Shown: piece by piece, positions 12,581 to 22,850 of the stretch
Position numbering within the stretch: the first letter of the stretch is position 1
How the letters are laid out: each line of letters starts with the position of its first letter
NCBI GenBank assembly: GCA_028023455.1
Contig: JAQFVV010006313.1
Span: forward strand, 1,188,992 to 1,252,991
Length of the DNA stretch: 64,000 nucleotides
Direction of reading: 5' to 3'
Origin: Epiperipatus broadwayi
Taxonomy: Eukaryota > Onychophora > Udeonychophora > Euonychophora > Peripatidae
The notes under the pieces: generated by a model
What the model saw: only the letters and a program-made list of their open reading frames with translations
Told to the model about the DNA's origin: nothing
The model's database searches: none
Translations under genes and position numbers: made by a program

Positions 12581-14040
12581 GATTTATCCATGAAGATATT
12601 ATAATTTATAGATATGCTCCACTTTGAGTTAAAATATATTTCATATAAAACAAAATTTAATAACTATAATCATGGTTATTTATTAAACATTTCAGGTGTT
12701 TTCATATGAATAAGAATAAAAAATTTAACTTAAATAAAACATGTGTACTTCCACTTTATAATAGTTTCACATATTCATATCAATCATAAATTAATACACA
12801 TTTTTTAAAATTAAAATTTGTTAAATAAAAGTATTATTGATATTATAAATTTTATATAGAATGCTTTGGGAAAATATATTTTTTTACAAAGTAAACATAA
12901 AATATTATTACCATTTATTATTCATTTAAGATGAATGGTGTGATATTGAATAATAACTGTCAATTGTCCTTGCTTGTATTTTCAGGCTTCCTAAATAATT
13001 CATATCAAAGCTTGAACAAAGTGATAATTGAGAGGGATTATTATTATTATCCATTAGCTTTAAATATTTAACTATGTTTTTGAAAAATAATTTTTTGATA
13101 ACCTCTTTGCTTTCTAATTGATTGACAAATATTATAAGTTATAATATATACATTAATTTTGAAGAGAGATCTGTATTATACAATTCACTTATTTTATGTA
13201 ATATTTTTATACTAAATTTTTCATGCTACGATACACCACCTGAGTTCTTGTAAAATATAATAGCAAAGGAGGACTGACTAATCTCTCACTCTATCTTATT
13301 GTCTTAGAAATCTTTGTCTTTAACTTTTGTCTAATTAAAATGTATTATTAATCCACGGTTCAATTTTGAAATTAAGAGATTTAAAAATATGTATCACTAG
13401 ATTGCATGTCTTTCTCTCTTTTTTATTCAAAATCCATGCTTTACAACCAATCAGTCAATCGTTTCAAAAAAAAAACTTTTATTATAATTTTTTTCACTTT
13501 CTGTCTAGTGTTCCTTTAAACACTCATTTACAAAAATAACATTGTAAAAATAATATTTTATAGATTGCAATAAAAATAATGATAATTAACAAATCAGAAT
13601 AATAAACATATTACTTTTTATTATTTATTATATTTAATAACTATTGATAATAATAGTTTTATATAAAATATTTTAATATTGATATGTGTAATTTTATTAT
13701 AATTATTTATTTATTTGTTATTGTATGCACACACATACCATATAATTGACCTGGTTATTTATGTTTAGTCAATCTCCATTATAATCCTTTATTAATTATA
13801 TTTTAAATAAATCTTTTAAATAATAAGTATAATAAATGAGCTTTGGTTTTACTTTTTTTTTTTATTTTAGCCTTTATGTCACTGTCTGCTTATAGTATAT
13901 ATATATATCATTCTAATGGCTTAAGCAAAAAAAAAATGCTACCAATTAAAATCAGGACAACTTTCTAATGCCCATTCTGACTGTTATTGCAATGCAATAA
14001 TTATTCATGCAAGCAGGGGCTTATTACCAATATATATATA
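12581..14040. other. AT-rich DNA, no gene recognised
   Basis: Only homopolymer runs and a short (AT)n at about 13897-13908 and just before 14041. No motif-bearing frame. Confidence 0.45.
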
Positions 14041-15432
14041 TTGTAACGTTTATTTATATACGTTGCAAATATATTGGCATTTGGTAGAAGCTAAAAAAAT
14101 AAAAGTAGATTTAGATTTTTAATTGACTATAATTTTTTTAAAAATAACGTACAATGAAAGTTAAATTTTTCTTTCATATTTTTTTTACTTAACTGGAAAT
14201 AAAAGTAGAATTAGAGAGAACAAAAGAATTCCAAAAGCAAGTAAAAAGATAAGCTAAAAGAAAAATATTTTAGCTAATTAAACATGGCCGAAAACTTGAT
14301 AAAAAAATGAGAACTTAGTAATTGAAAAATGATAAAGACTGTATAAGATTATAAACACAAAACACCATGATATGAGCATGCGCAGAAGTCCGACAACGGG
14401 ACCTCGAGTATAAAAAGGAGGGATTCGGTTGGAGGAACGTCTTGGTTTAGCTGATATTCTTTTGGTTGGTTTTGGATTAGAGAATCCAGACCACTCTACG
14501 ATGAAAAAGTTATTCATACGAGAGTAGACCGGAGCTTTAGCTGACATCATTACCGATGGACAACAGAGAAGCTTACGCGACTAGCCTATGGAACCAGCAC
14601 CAAGATCAACTAATAATCAAAGGCCGTGAGCTCAATTCAACCCCGAAAAACTATGCATAGTTATCTACAACCTTCGTGAATTCACAAAGCTTACCGGTAA
14701 GTTAAGACTACTTATTCCCGATTATGACAAAATTAAGCGTTTGCAAACAAGTCTTAAAATAATCCCGATAGAGACTTTGATTTTTTCTGTACAAGAGACT
14801 TTTGTTTATACCAGAACTTTTTAATTAATTATTTTATTTTATTGATTGTGTCATATTTGAATTAATATGTGTTCTCTCTGATTTACTTGATTAGGAATCC
14901 TCATTTTAACTTAAACAGATTTTTAATCTGTTATAATAATAAAAATATTTCTAACTTCAATTTTCATTTGTTCGTTATTAATAATAGTTATTATTTTTTT
15001 ATTATTAAATCTATTAGTAGTTTAATAAGATTTAAAAATGTACTTTACCTTTGCCAATATGTTTGAATAAGCCCAGGAATAATAATCTTAAAAAAAAAGA
15101 TAATTCTAGTTTACCGCAAAATTACCGATTCTTAAAATCTAAGACCAATAATTTTAAAAATATTTTATTTTTTTTTATTTGCGAGACATGCTGGCGACAG
15201 ATATCAGCGGTCTTTTTAGAATAAAAAGACCTGGCGCCTATCAAATAAATTAAAAGCTGATCTCATCAATAGCATAATTCTTAACAATTAATAGGCTGAA
15301 GTTGGTCAGGAAAAATAGCTGTGTTTTTAGAATAGAAATATAACTTTCTTTTTTCTTTTTGAGACAGCTTGATCAACTCACGCTCAAATATAAATTTGAG
15401 GCGTATAAGGGCCTAGTAAAACGGAAAACGCT
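14041..15432 (+). mobile_element. LTR-like element (possible solo LTR) inserted in (AT)n
   Basis: The segment begins TGTAACG and ends CGCTACA, giving TG...CA ends with a 7-bp imperfect inverted terminal match. It is flanked on both sides by (AT)n (left ending 14040, right beginning 15433), compatible with a short AT target duplication. A TATA box (TATAAAAAGG) lies at 14409-14418 in a locally GC-richer, promoter-like stretch (14370-14640). No gag-pol frame is present. The 1.39-kb length suits a long solo LTR or a non-autonomous (TRIM/LARD-type) element. CTGGCGACAG near 15190 and CTGGCGCC near 15232 resemble primer-binding-site starts, so the true LTR end is uncertain. A second element with the same head starts at 62972. 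Confidence 0.55.
14409..14418 (+). promoter_or_regulatory. TATA box of the LTR-like element
   Basis: TATAAAAAGG in a GC-richer patch about 370 bases inside the element. Transcription would start near 14440 if this is used. Confidence 0.45.
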
Positions 15433-16907
15433 ACAATATATATATATATATTGATTGGCATGGTGAGCTTATTCACAAATTATCTCTGAGTTTAATATCA
15501 AAAAACAGTGTTGTCTTTCTCAGTTGAGTTTTTATCTGAATTATCAGGTGAGACTACTTGAAGGAAGGATAAAAGAGTATGTATTATCTATTGTAATAGA
15601 GTTAAAGACATATAAAACTCATTTATAGTCCATAAGCCAAGAAATATAATTACCATCGATGACAGTAATTGGGGGTCAAAAGTTAAAGAGTGTTCAGAAT
15701 TATCTGTATGAAGAATTAGCCTGCCATTGCATTTATTTATGTACTTACAACTTAAGATAATTTAAAAATAACGTAATATTCCAGCAATCGGAAGAAGGTC
15801 TCTCTAATGTATAATGAAACACTGTTGAATTTTATGAAGTTAATAAGAAAGCCAAACAAACAAATGATTTCAAAACTGGGAATACACTTTAGTACAAAGA
15901 TATAAATATTGGAAGCACAAATTGAATAATATTCATTATTACAAAAAATATAAAAATAACTTGTGGAGAATGATAGTATATCAGACAGATTGACAAATTT
16001 AGTTGTTCGTTTTAATGGAAGATATGAAATGCAGATAATTTAGGTTTATGACAAAGACGTTTTTATGGATGTATCAAAATGTTCTGAGTTAGTTAAACAA
16101 CTTTTAATTTATCATAAGAGAGTAACTAGAAATAGTAAATGATTGAATGATAAAACTGCAGTGGGTAAATTTAGTTATGATGAAAGAAAAGGAGAGAGAA
16201 CAGATTTGTGGAACAGAAACTATAATTTATGAATTTTATTTTTTAAGAAAAATTCACACCAGAAGTGAATATGAAAGTATCTAAATGAAGATGTATTATA
16301 TTTTTAATAACAAAAAAGTTGTATTTTAAATTGGTAGCATTTTTGATAGATTCAACACAGATAGTAATCAGTGATTATGAAGATGTAAGAAATGATGTAA
16401 GCTTCAGAAACATTCCAATGAATCTAAATTAGAATTAGATTTGGGAAATGATTCAGTTTTGATAAAAATCACATTCTATTTATAACAAAAAAGAAAGCTA
16501 CTGCTATTAAAAATAGGAATTTATCTGTAAATTTTTATTGATATAAGAGAACATATAAGAAAAAGGAATATCATTTTTAAAAACGTGTTTTATTAAGAAA
16601 AAATGAATGTGTAAAATATTGAAAATTGATAAGAAACATGATTAAAAATGATTTAACAAAATATAATTGTAAATTGACAAATAAAATTATATATAAAAGA
16701 TAATAAAAGTTTTAAAATAGTAAAACATCTTTTTACAGGATGAAAAATTATATCTGCAATAAGAAGAAATAAATTTGTGAACATTATCTATAAAGAACTA
16801 TGTAGTAATAAAGACCATAAATTCATAATACATTTTATAGATGTAACATCTTCTTAATTGTCCCATATGTTAAATGAGATATGTGACATGTAATTAAATT
16901 TATGAAG

Positions 16908-17121
16908 AAGGTATAAACTAAAAAAACTCTCCATACAGTCGAGCCACCCTGTGCCAAGCAGAGTAATCAATGGATGCCAGAAGGCTTGTGCATAAAATCC
17001 TCATCTAGTGCCTAATCATCCAATATCCCCAGACTAGTTTCTGGCTTGTGGCCTTCATCAGTTATGTGCTAGCATAAGAGGTAATGATCATATGATGTTT
17101 AGTGGTTTAAGGTATAAACTA
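16908..17121 (-). mobile_element. 188-bp non-autonomous retroelement with 13-bp TSD and hammerhead-like core
   Basis: AAGGTATAAACTA occurs identically at 16908-16920 and 17109-17121, flanking a 188-bp insert in the old RTE. The RTE alignment continues across the insert, so it is a genuine insertion. The A-run at the left edge makes orientation ambiguous. Read on the minus strand it contains CTGATGA, a GGC/GCC stem closed by CACAA, then GAAAC and TAGTC (17032-17061). These are the conserved pieces of a minimal type I hammerhead ribozyme, as known in Penelope-like and other small retroelements. No tRNA boxes were seen. Family assignment is open. Confidence 0.65.
17032..17061 (-). ncRNA. hammerhead ribozyme-like core
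   Basis: On the minus strand: CTGATGA (C3-A9 of the consensus), helix II formed by GGC and GCC around the loop CACAA with an A-A pair at the base, then GAAAC, then a very short helix III (ACU/AGU) ending in a GUC cleavage triplet. Helix I pairing between the flanks is poor, so present activity is doubtful. Confidence 0.45.
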
Positions 17122-17962
17122 CAGTAAATAATATTATTGATATCTTAAAAGAAATAGGTAAAGAAATAACTTTTTTGGCAAAATCATATACCAAATATGT
17201 AAATAATAAAAATTTGCCAGATTATAAGAAGAGTGCAGTAGTAATATTTTTATTTTAAAAAAGATAACAAATAAATATTAGAAAATAATTCACTTGCTGG
17301 TTTTTATCAATTTTATACAAAGGCTTTGCTAAGAAACTTATCATTTGTCTTCTAAAAACTTTGAATTCTAACCAATTAAGAATATGATGTATTTAAAAGT
17401 GATTTAACACTATTGCATCATATTCATGTATTGAGAAAAATTACACAAAGATCCAATAAATAAAGATTCTCATTTAATTTCAGATTTGTCATTAATATAA
17501 AATTTTTTATATTTTAAAATTTTTTAAATTAATTAAATTAAATGTTAGTAAAAAAAAAAAAGAGATTGTTTTTTTTTATGTATAATTTTTATAAAACAAC
17601 AACAAATGTTTTTTTGTTATAAAGAAGATTGACATATATCAGAATAATACTATATTATCAAACTTTTGACACCAGCTTTACAAGAGATTTTTTTGTGGAT
17701 TAAAATAAAAAATGAAAGAAGTAATAGTAAATTGAATATATTTATGTTCAACTATATATTGCAGATGGAAATCATTGTTTTTCCAAATATAACTTTACAG
17801 CTCAGAAAATGTTGCAAGAGTTATCAAATGAATGTAAGAAAATAAGATTAAAGATAAATGCTAAAACAATTAAATAAATATTCAAATGATTTTTTATAAA
17901 GCAAAAAAAAAAAAAAAAATTAACAATTGTGGATTACAAAAAGTTAACCACTACATATAACT

Positions 17963-20900
17963 ATAGTATACAAACATGGATGGGCTGCTCACCAACACAC
18001 ATTAGCCAGCTTGATGAGGTTATTGGCTTTTTACCTCTGAGTTTAAGATCAAGAAACACCATGGTCTTTCTTCTCAGTGCCTGATAAGGCAGAATGAATG
18101 TTTGTGTAAATGATAAATATTTTTCCAATACATATATACAATTATGACAGACAAAAATAAAGCATGGCCCTTATTCCCAGGAGGCTGTAAAGTCACCAAC
18201 CAAGGCAGCGGTTGGTGGCCAAAGGCGGAGGGTGCTAAGAATCCCCTGATTGCAGACCCAGGCTGCCATTTGATGATGACTTTTTATTTAGGTACTTACA
18301 ACTGCAGATCACTTTCAAGTGAAGGAAGATTGCAAGAATTAGAAGAACTGTCTTATATTAAATGGGACATTATTGGACTTTGTGAAGTTAGAAGAAAAGG
18401 AGAAGAAACAATTGATTTAAAAAGTGGACATATACTCTATTATAAAGGCACAAATATTGGAAATACAAGTGGAGTAGGATTCATTATAAATAAAAAGTGG
18501 AAGAACAATATTGTGGAGATTGATGGTGTATTGGACAGAGTGGCAAGATTAGTTATACAACTTAATAGAAGATACCAAATGCAGATAATTCAGGTTTATG
18601 CCCCGACAAGTTCTCATAGTGATGAAGTAGTAGAAGATTTTTATATGGATGTACAAAAGGCTTTTGATCAGAGTAAACAACATTTTAAAATTGTTATGGG
18701 AGACTTTAATGCTAGAATTGGTAGAGAAATGAAATATGAAATTGCTGTAGGTAATTTTGGTTATGGTAATAGAAATAAGAGAGGACATAGACTTGTGGAG
18801 TTAGCAGAAAAAGAAAAACTTTATATTATGAATTCATTTTTTGAGAAAAATGTTAAAAGGAAATGGACATAGAAGGATCCAAATGAATGTACAGCAGAAT
18901 TGGATTATATTTTGACTAACAGAAAATACACATTTCAAGATTGTAATGTTCTTAATAAATTTAACACAGGAAGTGATCATCAATTAGTAAGGTGTAAGTT
19001 ACGTGTTAATGTAAAACTAGAGAGACAAAAATTATTAAGAAAAACAATATTTGCAGTTGATATTCCTAATCTTCAGAAACATTCTAATGAATTTAAATTA
19101 GAACTTACAAATAGGTTTCAAATGTTAGGAGATTTTGAACATGATTCAGATTTGAATGAAATTAATATGAAAATAACTGATACACTTTTAAAAAGTGCAA
19201 CAAACAAGCTGCAATTGACTAATAAAATTTCTACTGAGACTAGAGAATTTATGAAGAAAAGAAGGAATATGAAGATATACAAAAATGATGTATTAAAAAG
19301 AATTGAATATCTCGAATTTTGTAAAATGGTACGGAAAAGAGTTGAAAATGATATAAGAAAGTATAACTGTGAAATAGCAAGGACAGCTGTAGAAGAAAAT
19401 AAAAGTCTCAAAAATGTTAAACAACATTTTGGTATTGGTAGGAAATTTATATCTGCAATAAGAAAAAAAGATGGAATTATTACTAAAAAGAGAGATGACA
19501 TCTTGAAATTGGTAGAAGATTTTTATCAAGAATTATATAGTAATAAAGAACAAGTACCTCCTATATCTATTACATCTTCCGAATTGCCCAGAATTTTAAA
19601 TAAAGAAGTGAGACATGCAATTAAGTGTATGAAGAAAGGAAAGGCTCCAGGAAATGATGGACTTATAATTGATATATTAAAAGAAGCAGGTGAAGAAATA
19701 GAAACAATTTTAGCAAAGTTATATACCAAATGTCTAAATGATAAAGATGTACCGGAAGATTGGAAGAATGCAGTAATAATATTAATATTTAAAAAAGGTG
19801 ATAAAGAAGATATTAGAAATTACAGACCTATCAGCCTTTTATCAGTTTTATATAAAATTTTTAGCAAGATAATTACAACTTGTCTACAGAGAACTTTGGA
19901 TTTCCACCAACCAAGAGAACAAGCTGAATTTAAAAGTGGTTTTAGTACAATAGATCATATCCAGGTATTGAGAGAAGTCATAGAAAGGACAAACGAATAT
20001 GGGTTGTCATTATGTTTTGGATTTGTAGATTATGAAAAGGCATTTGATTCTATACACATTTCTTCAGTGATTAAAGCATTGGATCATTAAGGTATAGATC
20101 CAGGATATTGTCATATTTTAAAGAATATTTATAAAAATGAAACAGCAACAATTAGATTACATAATGATACTGGAAAAATCAACATTGAGAAAGGTGTAAG
20201 ACAAGGTGACTCCATATCTCCAAAACTCTTTACAGCAGTGCTGCAAGAAGTATTTTGTGGATTAAAATGGGAAACTAAAGGAGTGAAAGTAAATGGAGAG
20301 TATTTAAGTCATTTAGATTTTGCAGATGATGTAATTGTTTTTGCAAATAATGCTTCAGAGCTGCAGGAAATGTTGCAGGACTTAGCAGATGAAAGTAGAA
20401 AAGTAGGACTAAAGATGAATGTTAAAAAGACTAAAGTAATGTTTAATCGATTTGCTCAAAATATGAACATAAAGATTGATTATGAAGAATTAGTAGAAGT
20501 TAACAGTTACAAATACCTTGGTCAGATTATTAATACAGATGGAAACATAATGGAGAAAATTAATCATAGAATTAAACTTGGTCGGAGTGCTTTTGGCAGA
20601 AATAACTTGATACTAAAAGGAAATATGCCTATGTGTTTGAAAAGGATGGTTTTTAACAAATGTGTTTTACCAGTTCTTACTTATGGATCTGAGACTTGGA
20701 CACTTAATAGAAGAGCAATACAGAAACTTCAGACCACTCAAAGGAGTATGGAGAGATGTATGTTGGGAGTAACAAGAAGAGATCAAAAATACAATGTATG
20801 GGTAAGACAACAAACCGGTGTTACTGACCTTATTGAAAAAATTAAAAGATTGAAATGGATTTGGGCTGGACATATTGCTAAAAGAGATGATAATAGATGG

Positions 20901-21091
20901 ACAATTGAAATTTTAAACTGGATTCCAAGAGATTGTAAAAGACCCAGAAAGAGACTACATGCGATATGGATGGATGAAATAAGAAAATGTGCAGGGGTGT
21001 TGTGGAGAAGAGAAGCTAAAGATCAGAAAAGATGGATTAAGTTTTGAGAGACCTTCATCATGCAGTGGATTGATAATGGTTGATGATGATG
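17963..21091 (+). mobile_element. near-full-length RTE-clade LINE (young copy)
   Basis: This 3.13-kb element starts near ATAGTATACAAACATGG and ends with a (GAT)n tail after the terminal stop. ATAACT is duplicated at 17957-17962 and 21092-21097. Removing the element plus one TSD copy restores a continuous alignment of the old RTE with itself, which defines the boundaries. It has a 5' leader of about 180 bp, one long frame, and a very short 3' UTR, as usual for RTE elements. It is the best-preserved transposon here. A third relative lies at 51913-54930. Confidence 0.9.
18144..21083 (+). pseudogene. RTE endonuclease-reverse transcriptase, three nonsense codons
   Basis: One frame of 980 codons runs from ATG 18144 to TGA 21081 with no frameshift. 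It is interrupted by TAG 18870 (expected Trp, KWT-W-K), TAA 20088 (after LDH, probably Gln) and TGA 21045 (after RWIKF). The N-terminal third is an APE-type endonuclease: YNCRSL, GLCEVRRKG, QVYAPTSSHSD, MGDFNARIG and GSDHQLV supply the Asn, Glu, Tyr, Asp/Asn and Ser-Asp-His positions. The RT follows: RPISLLSVLYKIF, VDYEKAFDS (motif A), RQGDSISPKLF (motif B), FADD (motif C, 20319-20330) and YKYLGQIINTDG. There is no RNase H or gag-like ORF, as usual for RTE. The protein would nick DNA and copy the element RNA by target-primed reverse transcription. An upstream start cannot be excluded. Confidence 0.92.
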
Positions 21092-21097
21092 ATAACT

Positions 21098-21645
21098 TGA
21101 TCAAATTATTGACACAGAAGGAAATATAATGAATAAAATTAATTATGAATTAAACTTTGATAAAATGTTTTTGATAGAAATAGCTCAATGTTAAAAAAAA
21201 ATATGCCTATATTGCTAAAATGATTTTAATGAATGGTTCTCACCTCTTTTTAGTTATGGATTTGAACATTGGTTGCAGAAACAAAGAGCAGACTTAAGTT
21301 TATTAATAAGTACTGAGAGTTTATTATAGAGTAAAACCAAAATGTGTTTGAAAGAACACACAATATCATTGATATCTTTGAAACAATTAATAGTCTGAAA
21401 TGAAGTTGGACCAAACATAGTGCTAAAAAATGTAATAGACACACAGTGGATTTAAAATGGATCCTAAATAATTTTATATCAACTAAAACATTATAACATG
21501 TGAAACAGATGAATGAATTAAGAGAGATTGTTGATATATTGTGACGTAAAAAGGCTAAAGATTAGAGCAACATGGTTAAATTTGGAGTGATCTTTATTCT
21601 GCAGTGGCTATATAATGATTAAAAATGGATATAATGATGATTTTA
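21098..21645 (+). mobile_element. decayed RTE-type LINE, 3' part
   Basis: This continues the old copy at 15445-17962. TTGATCAAATTATTGACACAG corresponds base for base in position to the region after KYLGQIIN of the young copy. It then follows through AATATGCCTAT, TTTAGTTATGGAT and GTAAAAAGGCTAAAGAT to the 3' end, CTGCAGTGGCTATATAATGA, near 21640. No coding frame remains. Confidence 0.8.
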
Positions 21646-21889
21646 AACTTAATGAACTCTTCAATTTGAACATGATTTTAAAATGGCATATAGAGAAACT
21701 ACATTGACATGTTATATGTAATCAGCTTAATCTTGCTATAAATGATTGCTAGATTGAATATGCCTATATGTAACTGAGACTGCAAGTAATCCTCTTTATA
21801 TCTACTAAAGATTGTAGTGATATTTGGAATTATCAAATCATGTAGTAGCATTCTGTTTGTGTTATCAAAACTAGGGGTATATATATAAA

Positions 21890-22850
21890 ATACATATTTT
21901 GTGGGTTCATCCGTGTTAAAAACTTTTAATATTAATATACTGACGTTTCGACTTGGTCACACAAGTCACCCACAGTGTTATAAAAGGTAGAAAGACGGTT
22001 GTAGAGGCGCTACAATCACTTATTTGAATAAAATATTAACATTCCACTAATAGCAAAAATGTTAAATTTAGGAATGTTTTTTAAAAAAATCTTTCCAAAT
22101 AGGAGGAAGTTTGCATGTATCATCTCGCTTATTGATACAATCTGGCCTTTTAAGTATCTCAATGGCTTCTCTAATTTTGCACTGGTAGAGATTATCACAT
22201 CTGAATATGATCCTGGTACTAGAAAAATCAATTTTATGACCTGAATCTATAGTATGGAGTGATAGTGCTGATGATGATGAGTGTTGTTTAAATGCATTAG
22301 CATGCTCATCTCTCCTAACATTGATGCGACGATTACTCATACCTATGTAAGAAGCTTTACAATTTTTACATGAGATTTGATAGACACCATGAGATTCAAG
22401 AGGGATTGAATCCTTAGGCTTGGTTATTACATTGCTGAACTTTTGATGAGCAGAAAATGCTGTATCTATATAATTGCGTTTTAATATACGTCCGATACTG
22501 TCTGTAATTCCTTTTACATATGGAACACAAATCCTAATAGCTGATTTATCATCTTTTTGTTTCCTATTTTGTCTATTTTGGGCTTGAAATAAGGCTTTTT
22601 TTATAAATTTGTAATTATAATTATTTGCTAATAAAATACTATTAATATGATTTATTTCTTATTTCAGATGTATCTCATCTGAAAGGTTAATTGCTCTATT
22701 TAAAAGAGTTTTGGCTACAGAAACTATCTGAGTTGGGTGATGATGAGAATGTAAATGTAAATATCTGTCTGTGTGTTTATCCTTTCTGTAAATAGAAAAA
22801 AGATAAACTATTTGGTGTTCTGGGGACTAGAACATCAAGAAAAGGGAGTT
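21890..22850 (-). mobile_element. 5'-truncated Penelope-like element, second family (PLE-B)
   Basis: The minus strand encodes, in pieces, the C-terminal end of a PLE polyprotein. First come RT thumb-like residues ([20 protein letters not shown], then a linker ending INSILLANNYN). The GIY-YIG nuclease region follows: HGVYQISCKNC, KASYIGMSNRRINVR, then SALSLHTIDSGHKIDF and a basic IREAIEI helix. The last open piece is 22068-22340. Catalytic RT motifs A-C are missing, so the copy is truncated at about 22850. Protein sequence differs strongly from PLE-A (YIGMSNRR against CIGETCRP), so it is a separate family. Beyond the coding end lies a hammerhead-like remnant (21940-21976). Confidence 0.82.
21940..21976 (-). 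ncRNA. hammerhead ribozyme remnant of PLE-B
   Basis: On the minus strand a perfect stem GACTTG/CAAGTC with loop TGTGAC is followed directly by GAAACGTC, the conserved 3' half of PLE-type minimal hammerheads. The upstream CTGANGA box reads CTGTGGG, so key core bases are changed and it is probably inactive. Hammerheads are established components of PLE terminal repeats. Confidence 0.5.

Larger units (their letters stand above)
15445..17962 (+). mobile_element. decayed RTE-type LINE, 5' part (split by the young RTE)
   Basis: This aligns by eye, with many substitutions and indels, to the young RTE that follows. Shared blocks include the 5' leader (CTCTGAGTTTAA, GTCTTTCT), TATTTATGTACTTACAACT, AAATATTGGAA, ATGCAGATAATT-AGGTTTATG, and the late RT region AAAATGTTGCAAGAG. 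No frame survives beyond a few dozen codons. The copy stops inside the region corresponding to the VNSYKYLGQI segment and resumes at 21098. It also carries a 188-bp insertion at 16921-17108. Confidence 0.8.

Noticed and set aside
18549-18788. Antisense frames within the RTE and LINE coding regions
   Set aside because: They are shadows of the sense reading frame, as are 19118-19729, 20667-20873, 35073-35648 and 36847-37144.
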